Source: Symbiodinium natans
Lineage: Eukaryota; Sar; Dinophyceae; Suessiales; Symbiodiniaceae
Assembly (NCBI GenBank): GCA_905221605.1
Contig: CAJNDS010002291.1
Span: 214,501-278,500, forward strand
Direction: 5' to 3'
DNA: 64,000 nucleotides
Both the position numbers and the translations under genes were made by a program. Within the stretch, counting starts at the first letter, position 1, and the number at the start of each line of letters is the position of its first letter. Under the pieces are notes generated by a model. That model made no database searches. It had not been told where the DNA came from and worked only from the letters and a program-made list of their open reading frames with translations. Of the stretch, positions 30,463 to 39,361 are shown in pieces.

Positions 30463-32524
30463 TCAGGACCAGATGGCCAGTAGGGACATCACGCAGAAGC
30501 AGAAGACTGCAAGGAGGAAGCTTCGTCTTCTCCACTCGCCCTTCCCGGTCAGAAAGGCCGGCATGAGCATGTCGTAGACCGCAATGCACCTGGGGTTCAG
30601 GGTTTAGGGTTTAGGGTTTAGGGTTTAGGGTTCAAGGTTCAGGGTTCAGAGGGTTAAGGGTTTAGGTTTTAGGTGCTTGCCTGGTTTTGGATGGCTTTGG
30701 GGGGTGCAGCGCTTGTGCTTAGTTGGATTTCCTTGTGTTTGTTAACAACTGAAAGAGGTACTGCAATCTTAGCGCAGGCGCAATAGACATCCAGAAGTAA
30801 AGCAGATGAGCCCACAGGCTACAGGACCTTCCAAGCTCTGCTCTAGCGTCATTCCCAGCACGACGCCGGCAGGGGTCATCAATGCCAGAAGTACCTAGGA
30901 TGGCCCCCCCAAAACCCTCTGAAAAAATATTCCTGAATATGAGATCCTCTTGAGCCCAATAAGGGAAAATGTATACAAAATCTCCCGGGGGCCAGCCTAG
31001 CTACCATCAGTGCCCACCACACCGGATTGGAGACTGCGCCGAGCATCAGCGAGCCAGCAGAGAAGGTTGCGAAGCCTTTGTGGGCAATGATGGCGACAAA
31101 TGTGGAGTCAAAGTCTGCGCCGGACTCCTGGGAGCCTTGGTAGCCGAGAAAGCATCTTACAGTAAGGGTACCCTTTTTTTGGGGGGGGTTGCTCTCTTTT
31201 TTTATAAAGGGGAACCCAGAACGCAAAAAAGGGGCAAAAGGGTACAACTCAGGGTACTCCTGGGAGCCTGCAGCTGTCCCTTCCACCAGTGAGTGAAGGC
31301 AAAGGCCGAACAGCGCAGACAGCGCGCCGCTGAAAGACTGGCCATGGTCGACTTTGATGTGTACGCCTTCTTGGCTGTGTTTTTTTAGCTGCCTTGCTAA
31401 GAAACCCAAGAAACCCGAAAAGGCTAGGGATCTAAAGTTACAATGAAGCACCACAGAGCCTTTTTCCGAGGAGTCTGAATCCGAGTCGTAGTCGTCTTCT
31501 GACGCGCTATAGCTCTCCTTCGCGTCAGCTGCATCCGGCACGAAGACCTTGGGCAATTGCTGGAGATGACTTCGATGATGAGTAAGTTTCTAACCACATG
31601 CGGACTGGTCTGGTGATGTACCAAGGCTAAACGCCAACATTGAGCTCTGAAGGGACCAAGGGGCTTCCATACTCAAGCTCGCAAGGAAGCCCAGACCCAG
31701 GAGCGCGAAGCCTTGGCTTTTAAGCAACCCCTGGAGGAACAAAAAAGTACATGGGTCTTGGTGCTTTTGCATTCAGGAGTGTACTAGGAACCCAGAAGCC
31801 AAAAACAGGAGAGCATATACCAGTGAAGAGCCATGTAGCCAAGGGGAAAGGATTCACCTTCCGCTGAAGGCCTGAAGCCTGGAATGAGCAGACATGTCCA
31901 TCCGGTATTTCTGATCCTACTACTTGCTTAAGAACCCCCGCAAGACATAAAACATGCTCTTCCTGATAAGGGCAATATAGAGATTCTTGCGTTTTATTCT
32001 GGGGGGTTCTTAAGCAAGTAGCAGGATCTGAGGCCCTCAAAGGGATACAGCTGCATCCTTAACCCCAAAAAACGCTAAGCCCACAACGCTATGGAGTTTC
32101 CTCTGGGTCTCCTAGAAACACCGGTAGAACGCCTCGCCGGTCTCTCCCAGTTCCTCGGAATTTTCAGCGAGCATGTGCACCTCAGATTTTTTGGGAAGGT
32201 CATGCGGGAGGGGGAGGTCTTAGGGTTTTGCGGCAGTCGTTTCGACAAGGGATCTTCGTGTCTTCGTGGTTAGAGAAGGGAGGTGTTGGATTTACGATTT
32301 GTAGGGTTTAGGGTTTGGGGCTTAACTTAAGGTGAAAAGGGCTGAGGGCCAATGACGAACCTGGGCACCAGGACGACCGCAAGAAGCACCCCACCTGCAC
32401 CTGCATTACAAACTCGCACCAGCTTTGTTGACAGCTCGGCCGTGTACCTGGACAAGATCGACCCGCCGAGTGCCACTAATGCCAGGATGCAGGAGCTCAC
32501 AACCTTGGTAGTATTGGGCTGCAT
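30463..32524 (-). CDS. ZIP-family metal ion transporter (SLC39-like)
   Basis: Membrane transporter that would move Zn2+ or similar divalent ions into the cytosol. Minus-strand exons, in order: 32369-32524, 32122-32180, about 32037-32057, about 31625-31730, 31460-about 31565, 31268-31366, 31005-31135, about 30791-30894, 30463-30589. Eight membrane helices can be followed: ILALVALGGSIL; CNAGAGGVLLAVVL joined to VHMLAENSEELGE; YPFEG joined to LLKSQGFALLGLGF; an acidic loop YSASEDDYDSDSDSSEK; the metal-site helix LFGLCLHSLVEGTAAG; FVAIIAHKGFATFSAG; ALMV joined to LLALMTPAGVVLG; ACGLICFTSGC; and FLLAVFCFCVMSLLAIWS with TGA at 30463-30465. The HSLVEG and HK motifs fit the family, but the usual Glu after HK (HKxxE) is replaced (HKGFA). 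About 310 residues, normal for ZIP. The loop between helices 3 and 4 has an in-frame TAG at 31590-31592 that must be spliced out or reflects a damaged copy; the exon 8/9 boundary is also unclear. Confidence 0.85.
30895..31004 (-). mobile_element. Introner family B forming a GT-AG intron of the ZIP gene
   Basis: On the sense strand the element runs CTAGGCTGGCCCCC ... GGGGCCATCCTAG and is flanked by GTAG and GTAC (3 of 4 bases of a target duplication kept). Splicing at GTAGCTAGG and CATCCTAG joins ATG to GTACTTCTGG in frame. Related copies at 38236-38388, 34659-35026 and 37440-37540. Confidence 0.8.
31136..31267 (-). mobile_element. Introner family A forming a GC-AG intron of the ZIP gene
   Basis: Sense-strand end CGGCTACCAAG matches the family A terminus. 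Direct repeat GCTCCCAGGAGT on both sides. Splicing at GCTCCC and CCAAG gives GTAAGSQESGADFD in frame. The left terminus is diverged. The intron is 132 nt and also open, so an unspliced ORF runs through it. Confidence 0.8.
31367..31459 (-). mobile_element. Introner family C forming a GC-AG intron of the ZIP gene
   Basis: Sense strand CTCTGTGGTGC ... CACAGCCAAG, bounded by the 4-bp repeat AAGG (31459-31462 and 31366-31369). Using the GC donor and the AAG inside the duplication restores SSEKGVHIKVDHG in frame. Other copies at 40007-40117 and 55027-55138. Confidence 0.8.
31913..32028. mobile_element. Short inverted-repeat element in a ZIP intron
   Basis: GATCCTACTACTTGCTTAAG continuing to AACCCCC on the left is mirrored by GGGGGTTCTTAAGCAAGTAG and CAGGATC on the right, with a single mismatch. 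TCTGA occurs at both outer edges, a likely 5-bp target duplication. Single copy in this window. Confidence 0.75.
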
Positions 32525-32529
32525 GGCGT

Positions 32530-33235
32530 ACCTTCCGGGCGGCCACGCCGAAGGTAAGTTATAAGTTATAAGTTATAAGGACTTTGCACCAGCTTGAGCC
32601 GGTAACTGGCCGAGGTTGCCTTCTTGTCAGCTGGCAGGATCTGGGCTTCTGAATGACGCCCAGTACCGTACACCCTGCAACACCAAATCAAATCGCCTGC
32701 CGAATCCTTTCCCCCTAGACCCTATATGCAGTTCCGAGAAACACGACAACACCATTACTATATCACGGTATGCAGCGGTAAAGGACGGTTGGAACTTGAC
32801 TTGTTTTCCTGTCCTGGACTCACAACGTATCGTTCCGTTTTCTGAACCCTAAACCCTAAACCCCAAACCCGGACGATGCCTTTCTTCCAGACAGCTGCTG
32901 TTCTCTGAGGTGTCATGCGGTCTGCTTCTAAGTTCTTGACATATTTGTTTATGGGGAGCCAATGTTACTCCCTAAAACCTGGTTTAGGGTTTAGGGTTTA
33001 GGGTTTAGGGTTTAGGGTTTAGGGTTTAGGGTTTAGGGTTTAGGATAAACAAAACAATATAAACGATCACCAACAAAGAGCGAAACAGGTCCCTATACAG
33101 TGACACATAGTCGGGAGACTCATATCTCGAACTCGGAAACGGAATGAATGAATCGGGCTTCCCGGAATCGTACACCCTAATATAGGGACCTTAACAGCCA
33201 TAATAGTTAGAGTAGCACTTGTTGCTGTCTTTTTT

Positions 33236-33266
<31 letters not shown>

Positions 33267-33540
33267 TACTACAGAAACATTATTAGAGGGACCATACGGG
33301 AACACTATAAGTAACTGTCACAGTCTGAGCCCTAGACCTTGAACTCCAAATCACACCCCCTAAGCCCTAAGCCCTAAGCCCTAAGCCCTAAGCCCTAAGC
33401 CCTAAGCCCTAAGCCCTAAGCCCTAAGCCCTAAGCCCTAAGCCCTAAGCCCTAAGCCCTAAGGCTAGAAAGGACCTCCACCCACGCCGTGCGCCCGGCCG
33501 ATCAGACACAACCTCAAACCCTACAAAGCCTTAACCCAAA
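32530..33540. other. Intergenic stretch upstream of the ZIP gene
   Basis: TTTAGGG array 32980-33042, a T15G21 homopolymer pair at 33230-33266, and the CCCTAAG array. Plus ORFs 32352-32564 and 32616-32852 overlap the ZIP first exon antisense or lack support. Promoter elements were not recognised; dinoflagellate promoters rarely show a TATA box. Confidence 0.45.
33358..33463 (-). repeat. Variant telomeric array with unit CCCTAAG
   Basis: About fifteen perfect copies of CCCTAAG (CTTAGGG on the other strand), a homogenised single-base variant of the standard unit. Confidence 0.95.
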
Positions 33541-34268
33541 AACCCTAAACCCTGAAATCCTAAACCTAAGACCCAAACCCTGAACCCTAGGACCCTAAAC
33601 CGTCGGACACTAAACTCGACATTCCTCGAACCCTCCTTGCGTCCAATCACCTCGAGGGGGTAGGTCTTAATCCCCTCCGCCGAATACGAAACCCCGCCCC
33701 ACCGCTAAAATTAAATCCCCCAGTATAGTTTTCTTCTAGTGTGCGCGGGCGGGTATTTAATATTAGGGGAGGGAAGGGACTATAGTGTGTCGCGTTACTA
33801 CTTGGAAGCCTTTGTGACCTAATGAGCGGGGTTAGTAAGTCGGGATATGAAATTGTTATGGGGTTTCTGGGGGATACGAAGTAGACTTGCTAAGTCAATA
33901 GTGCTTCCAAGTATAGGGTTTACAGAGTTTATGTTCTTCAGAGTTTAGGGGTTTTTATAGGGTTATGGTGTTCCGGGTTTATAGAGTTGTTCAGAGGTTA
34001 ATTAGGGGTATTATAGGGTTTATAGAGCTTAGGCTTTGGAGAGCTTAGGGCTTCTAGGCTTTTAAAGCTTTAGGCTTAAGAACGGTTCTACAAGGGGGGT
34101 CGAACTAAGGACCAGTGACCCTAGACCCTAATCCCTAAAAACCCTAAACCCTAAACCCTCAAACCTAAACCCTCAACCCTCAACCCGAACTTAACCCTAA
34201 ATACGCATGTCACCGCCTTTTTACCTCGGCCGACAGCTGCAAGTCAGCAAGCGAACCAGACTTCTGCA

Positions 34269-35119
34269 TCACGCCCCACAGCCGAGGATCATAATCCCGA
34301 TCTCGCCCCACCGGAAGTAGGCGGCGCTCCGCGTCCCCGGAGCGGCCCCTGCGTGACCTGCGTCGGAAACAATCACATGGTGCGTCCCGAAAGGTGTCAG
34401 GTGGTTCATAATGCACAAGGCCATCTTCTTCATTTCGGAGCGATAGCCTTGGTAGCCCAGCAACCACCTTATAATCAGGGCACCCTAAACCCTAAACCCT
34501 AAACCCTAAACCCTAAACCCTAAACCCTAAACCCTAAACCCTAAACCCGAGGGTTTTAAGGGAACCTTGAACAAAAAAAAAAAGGGAAAAGGGTACCACT
34601 GGGCTACCAAGTAGCATGACGGGATGGACCGCTTCATAGTCTTGAGCGCCTCCAACCCCTTGGCTGGCCCTTAAAAGCCTCGGGTTTAGGGTTTAGGGTT
34701 TAGGGTTTAGGGATATAAGGGAAATGTAAAACCACAATATGATCCTCTTAAACCCAACATAAGGGAACATGTAAAACCACAATATGACCCTCTTAAACCC
34801 AATACAAGGGAACATGTAAAACCAGAATATGACCCTCTTAAACCCAAAAAAAGGACAATGTAAAACCACAAGATGACCCTCTCAAACCCAATATAAGGGA
34901 GCATGTAAAACCACCATAAATGACCCTCTTAAACCCAATAAGGGAAGATGTAAAGCCATCATATCATCCTCTTAAACCCAGTAAATACGGGAAGATATAG
35001 AATGTCCCAAGGGCCTACCTAGGCGCAAATCCCGACATGCTCTTGGTTTCAACATCTCCGTGTGGTATGCCGGCATTCGTGGCAGGCCCGGAGTCCAAGT
35101 CAGCCTGCGAGCCGGACAC
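34269..35119 (-). CDS. LC8-type dynein light chain, copy 1, possible start-codon loss
   Basis: Exons 35027-35119, 34616-34658 and 34269-34447 (total 315 nt, 104 residues plus TGA at 34269-34271). Exon 3 reads ...MKKMALCIMNHLTPFGTHHV, then VSDAGHAGAA and AAYFRWGEIGIMILGCGA, matching the LC8 fold order (IKK-x-x-D; W-x-x-IVG; Y-F-x-x-GxxAILLF). LC8 proteins are dimeric hubs of dynein and many other complexes. Intron 1 (34659-35026) is a family B element enlarged by tandem repeats. Intron 2 (34448-34615, GC-AG) is a family A element carrying a CCCTAAA array. The codon aligned with the ATG of copy 2 is GTG (35117-35119), and a TTTAGGG array lies just upstream, so this copy either starts elsewhere, uses another first exon, or is decaying. 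Confidence 0.7.
34448..34615 (-). mobile_element. Introner family A, GC-AG intron with internal telomeric array
   Basis: Sense strand CTTGGTAGCCCAG ... CTGGGCTACCAAG, a 13-bp terminal inverted repeat, flanked by the 4-bp duplication GCTA. Bases 34482-34548 are (CCCTAAA)n on the plus strand, absent from the other family A copies. Splicing from GCTACTTGG to CCAAG restores TCATGCTATCGC. Confidence 0.85.
34659..35026 (-). mobile_element. Introner family B expanded by 45-bp tandem repeats
   Basis: Corresponds to the 153-nt intron of copy 2 but is 368 nt. It has about six tandem copies of a unit containing ATGACCCTCTTAAACCCAAT and GGGAACATGTAAAACCA (34715-34990), plus TTTAGGG units near the 3' end. 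Sense-strand boundaries GCGCCTAGG and GCCAAG, GC-AG. Confidence 0.75.
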
Positions 35120-35126
35120 TTGTGTT

Positions 35127-35287
35127 CGGGTTTAGGGTTTAGGGTTTGGGTTTAGGGTTTAGGGTTTAGGGTTTAGGGTTTAGGGTTTAGGGTTTAGGGT
35201 TTAGGGTTTAGGGTTTAGGGTTTAGGGTTTAGGGTTTAGGGTTTAGGGTTTAGGGTTTAGGCTTTAGGGTTTAGGGTTTAGGTTTAA
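35127..35287 (+). repeat. Telomeric array, TTTAGGG orientation
   Basis: About twenty-two units, directly upstream (sense) of the first exon of LC8 copy 1. Translationally closed in all frames because every 21 bp contains an in-frame stop. Confidence 0.95.
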
Positions 35288-35339
35288 GGCTTGGGGTTTC
35301 GGGTTCTCGGGTTGAACTTCTCAGGCGGGGGATGTCGCC

Positions 35340-35373
<34 letters not shown>
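35340..35373 (+). repeat. Homopolymer C run
   Basis: About 34 Cs; the equivalent site in the second duplicate has only a few. Confidence 0.95.
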
Positions 35374-35502
35374 ACATCACTTTTGCTTTTCCCTGATGTC
35401 AAAATTGATGAGCACTGTCCGTCTTTGTACTGTCAACACCTTCATCAGCTGGCAGCCATCGGTGTTGTTTTAATCAGAGCAATCCTAGCAGCATAACTAA
35501 GA

Positions 35503-35682
35503 CCATGATGCTGTCGATGATGAAGACGAGGGTGGTGATGCTGATAGATGCTGATGTTAACCTGATGACGGATGAAAAAGTTTGATGATGACGACAATGA
35601 CGAAGATTGTGATGATGATGATGATGATGATGATGCTGATGATGCTGATGATGCTGATGCTGATGACTGTGACTGTGATGAT
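35503..35682 (+). repeat. GAT-type trinucleotide repeat
   Basis: GATGATGCT-type repeat that aligns with 38664-39060 in the second duplicate, where it is longer. Confidence 0.9.
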
Positions 35683-35819
35683 GCTGAGGTCACGCGGGCG
35701 TTAGCGGCCCTGGACCGTTTGCACCAGGAAATGTGGTTTTAACCCACGCAGGGCAGTGTTCGCACATTGAAAGGGGCTTTCTTTGGCGGTATTCATTGTT
35801 CAAGGACTTGGAGTGACTG

Positions 35820-36040
35820 AAAGGTGGTGTGTTGTTGAAAAGCACCACGCCTGCAAGTGTTTTCAGCATTTCACAGTGTTTATGTTGGGGAGATGTTTTG
35901 GCGATTTCTGCGCGTTTTCGGGTTTTGTGGTTTTGTGAGTGTTCAGGGTGGAACGGGGTAACTGCAGCGTGGTCTTATATGTTGAAAAGTGCCACGCCCG
36001 CCAGTGTTCAGCGTTTCGCATGCCTTTTTGGGGGGCCTGG
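35820..36040. repeat. Local duplication
   Basis: TTGAAAAGCACCACGCCTGC at 35835 recurs diverged as TTGAAAAGTGCCACGCCCGC at 35983, about 148 bp apart, with similar downstream TTCAGCATTTC or TTCAGCGTTTC. Absent from the second duplicate. Confidence 0.6.
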
Positions 36041-36299
36041 AGTGTTCAGGGTGCAAAGGGCTTGCGGTGGTTCAAGCTTAGGGCTCTGGGTTTGCGCAGA
36101 AACGCCAAGCACGGAAAGCACGGTTTTGGTCGCGAAAGGCATGGACGCTTGTGACAGATTTTCTTGTTCCACATACTTGTGCAGTATGTTGTACAAAGAG
36201 TGTTTTGGGCATGGACACAATATGAATGACGTTCTTATCCCCCCCCCCCCCCCCCCCCCGGCACCCCCCCCGCCCCACCCAAACCCCCCAACAACTTAC

Positions 36300-36431
36300 C
36301 TGTCTATTCAGATATCTACCACAATCTAACATAGTTGACAGCGCCTGCATCTCGTCTGTGCTGGCCCGCCGCGTGTCATCCCGGATTGCGAAGCAAGCCA
36401 CCAGCATAGAAAGGACGAAGATGGTCCGCAT
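36300..36431 (-). CDS. First exon of a small predicted secreted protein, copy 1
   Basis: MRTIFVLSMLVACFAIRDDT starts with a short charged end and a hydrophobic core ending in A-I, a credible signal peptide, then RRASTDEMQALSTMLDCGRY. The exon ends in CAG followed by GTAAGTTG, a strong donor, at 36299. An in-frame upstream Met (36572) exists, but the copy in the second duplicate supports 36431. Function unknown. Confidence 0.5.
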
Positions 36432-36599
36432 GGCGAATATGGCGCAAACAATGATGAGAACTGATTTTTTGTCAACGGCTAGGACCTGGAGCCGTAAACG
36501 TGCACACACTTGCAGCTCGCCACAACCTGAACTAGGCAAGCCCAAGCTCCCCTCCCCAAGGTGTATTGTCATATCCTACCCTACCAAGCACGTATTTGT

Positions 36600-37256
36600 A
36601 CTATCTCCAAAACAAGCCCCTATTTTGGTAACCCCTGCCAATACTTCTAAACCCTAAACCCCAACTCCTAAACCCACATCTAAGTGTTTGCAAAACAGGA
36701 GCCCAGTCGACAGCCCTTGAACGACTCCACCAAGGTCATGCCACGACGCCCCGCCACGGATTGGGAACTTCCGAGCGCTGACAGGCTCCGAGGTTTGAGT
36801 TTAGGGGGGGGGGGGGGGGTAAGGGGTTTAGGGTTATAGGGGTTTAGGGGGGTTTAGAGGTTTAGGGTTTGAGGGGTTGGGGGTTTAGGATTTAGGGGTG
36901 TTTAGGGACTTCGGCATGAGGAGAAGATCTTGTAGGACTAAGGGCCTTAAGTTTGCAGGTCCTGCAGGTCTTTACAGGCAGGATGAAACCTTGAACCCTA
37001 AAGGATGTAGAGGTCTGATACGGCTGGCAGAGTTTTGTGGGTTGCAGGGTAGGGCTGGAAGCCTCCATCACACATGCCCGCCACCCTGAAACCAAAATCA
37101 GAACCAGTATACAGAGGTGAATATGTATATATATATATAGAGAGAGAGAGTGAGAGAGAGAGCCAGAGTCATATGTAAATATAGGTATAGAGAGAGAGAG
37201 AGAGAAACAGCGAGACCGCTACAAAAAGAGAGCTCTCATACAGAACTAAAAAAACC
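36600..37256. other. Spacer between the two duplicates
   Basis: G-rich telomere-like sequence 36800-36905, GA microsatellite 37137-37206. ORFs here read translated repeats; no gene seen. Confidence 0.5.
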
Positions 37257-37439
37257 CTAAACCCTAAACCCTGAACCTAAGACCCAAACCAGTGACCCAA
37301 ACCCTAAACCCTGGCACCCTAACCCGCATGACGCAAAACTCGACATTCGTGAAACCCTTTGTTTGTGCCTCCGATCACCTCGAAGGGGTAGGTCTTTATC
37401 CCCTCCCCCTAATAGTAAACCCCCCCTCCCCCCGCCCCT

Positions 37440-37540
37440 ACTAGGATGGCCCTTAAAACCCTCTGAAAAATACTCCAGAATATGATCCTCCCAAGCCCAA
37501 TAAGGGAAATACACAATCTCCACCGAATTAGCCAAAAACT
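37440..37540. mobile_element. Introner family B, apparently non-genic copy
   Basis: CTAGGATGGCCC, TTAAAACCCTCTGAAAAATA and GATCCTCCCAAGCCCAATAA match the family; the distal terminus is degenerate. The corresponding position of copy 1 (about 33705) lacks it. Confidence 0.65.
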
Positions 37541-37911
37541 AAAAACCCCCCAGTATAGCTTTCGTCTTTTAAAGGTGGGAATGTGGGGGGGGGGGGGGTG
37601 GCAAAGCCTTGGTGACTTAATGAGTGGGGATAGTAGTTGCTATGGGGTTTCTAGGGGCTGCAGCCCGTATGAGGGGGTCGCATTGACGCCCAGTGACCCT
37701 AAACCCTAAACCCTAAACCCTAAACCCTAAACCCTAAACCCTAAACCCTGAACCCTGAACCCTAAACTCAAACCCGCATGTCACAGCCTTTTCACCTCGG
37801 CAATCAGCTACAAGTCAGCAGTGAACCACTGGACACAGTAGCCTAGAAACAAAAAGGGTGCCCTTTTTGGCTTTAAGGGGATTCTGAGGGACCCTAGACC
37901 AGATCTCTGCA

Positions 37912-38472
37912 TCACGCGCCGCGGAGGATGATAATCGCGATATCGCCCCACTTGAAGTAGGCGACGCTCGCCGACCCCAGGGAGATCCCTACATGACCTG
38001 CGTCGGCGATCATCACATGGTGCAGCCCGAAATACTTCCTTGGTAGCCCAGTAACCATCTTATAATGTTTGGGTTGGGTATTTTATAAGGGACACCAGAA
38101 CCCAAAAAAAGGGTAAAGTGTACCCACTGGGCTACAAAGCTTCAGCTGGTCCTTAATGCACGCGGCCATCTCTTTCTTGCTGTCACGATAGCATGCCGGG
38201 ATGGACCGCTTCATGGTCTTGATCGCCTCCAGCGCCTAGGATGGCCCCCAAAAGCCTCGGAAAATCTATTCCTGAAGATGGTCCTCCTAAACCCAATTTA
38301 AGGGAAACTGTAACACCACAACTAGGATTCTCTTCAACCACATCTGAGGGAAAGTAAAAAAAATGTCCCAAGGGGCATACCTAGGCGCAAATCCCGAGAT
38401 GCTCTTGTCCACAAGATCTCCCTGTGGCCTCCCGGCATTCATGGAGTCCAGGTCAGCCTCCGAGATGGACAT
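37912..38472 (-). CDS. LC8-type dynein light chain, copy 2
   Basis: Exons 38389-38472, 38144-38235 and 37912-38038 sum to 303 nt, 100 residues plus TGA. ATG at 38470-38472. The protein has an N-terminal extension (MSISEADLDSMNAG...) and then ALEAIKTMKRSIPACYRDSK, EMAACIKDQLKYFGLHHVMI and VAYFKWGDIAIIIL, following the LC8 pattern; length is close to the usual 85-105. Intron 1 (38236-38388) is a GC-AG family B introner. Intron 2 (38039-38143) is a family A introner with a GA-AG boundary, and using GA gives a protein that aligns without gaps to copy 1 in this region (DQLKYFGLHHV against NHLTPFGTHHV). Immediately upstream are TTTAGGG units. Family divergence is high, so binding-groove function is not certain. 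Confidence 0.75.
38039..38143 (-). mobile_element. Introner family A, GA-AG intron of LC8 copy 2
   Basis: Sense strand CTTTGTAGCCCAG ... CTGGGCTACCAAG, flanked by the 4-bp duplication GAAG. LC8 copy 1 has no intron here. Confidence 0.85.
38236..38388 (-). mobile_element. Introner family B, GC-AG intron of LC8 copy 2
   Basis: Sense strand GCGC then CTAGGTATGCCCC ... GGGGGCCATCCTAG then GCGC: intact 4-bp duplication and terminal inverted repeat. Shared position with copy 1. Confidence 0.85.
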
Positions 38473-38663
38473 TTGCTTTGTGTAGGGTTTAGGGTTTAGG
38501 GATTAGGGTTTAGGGATTAGGGTTTAGGATTTAGGGTTGCGGGTTTAGGGCTGAATTTCTCAGGTGGGGGATGTCCCCCCGCACTACTTTTCCTTTTCCT
38601 AACATCAAAACTGATTAGCGCTGCTTGTTTTACTAGGGGTAATCCTTGCAGCATAACTAAGGC

Positions 38664-39060
38664 GATGATGGTGTCGATGATGACGACGAGGGTGGTGATG
38701 CTGAGAGATGCTGATGTTGACCATGCTGAGCATGAAGATGGCGCATTATGACGGCATTTGACCATGACGATGGCGCATGGTGATGGTGCTGGTTGAGAGG
38801 ATGAATGATGATGATGATGATGATGATGATGATGGTGAAGACAATGACCAAGATTATAAACGAACATGATGCTGACGATGATGATGATCATGAAGATGAT
38901 GATGCTGATGATGGTGAAGGTAATGAAATGGCCGTGGTTGTGAAGGTGGGTGATGATGATAAAGAGGATGAGGACGAGTGTGAAGGCGATGACTGATGAC
39001 GATGATGATATGATGATGATGTTGATGATGATGACGACGATGACTGTGACTATGATGACG
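38664..39060 (+). repeat. GAT/GAC trinucleotide repeat
   Basis: GATGATGAT runs with GACGAT variants; gives false His- and Asp-rich ORFs. Confidence 0.9.
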
Positions 39061-39077
39061 CTGACGAGGTGCTGACG

Positions 39078-39117
39078 ATGGTGGTGGTGGTGGTGGTGGT
39101 GGTGGTGGTGGTGGTGG

Positions 39118-39148
<31 letters not shown>

Positions 39149-39180
39149 GGTGGTGGTGGTGCTTGTGGTGGTGGTGGTGG

Positions 39181-39211
<31 letters not shown>

Positions 39212-39272
39212 GGTGGTGGTGGTGGTGGTTGGTGGTGGTGGTGGTGGTGGTGCTGGTGGTGGTGGTGGTGGG
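39078..39272 (+). repeat. GGT trinucleotide repeat
   Basis: About sixty-five GGT units with rare GCT or GTT interruptions; source of poly-Val, poly-Trp and poly-Thr false ORFs. Confidence 0.95.
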
Positions 39273-39361
39273 TGTTTTGATGGCGATACAGTTATTGCTG
39301 CGCCAATTGGTATTACACTTTCCGGCCTTATTGTCAATATCGCCGACTGTTTATCAGATAT

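Larger units (their letters stand above)
33545..36560. repeat. Duplicated block, copy 1 (LC8 gene plus secreted-protein exon)
   Basis: Shares in order with 37258-39607: an AACCTAAGACCCAAACC segment, GGGGTAGGTCTT, the LC8 gene, a CTGATGTCAAAATTGATGAG-like segment, GAT repeats and the exon ending near 36431. Divergence is substantial and each copy has its own insertions (copy 1 carries 35700-36240). Confidence 0.75.

Noticed and set aside
34269-38472. Peptidyl-tRNA hydrolase 2 for the duplicated gene
   Set aside because: IADAGH first suggested it, but length, the KD-x-IK segment and the YFxxGDIAIIIL ending fit LC8 dynein light chain better.
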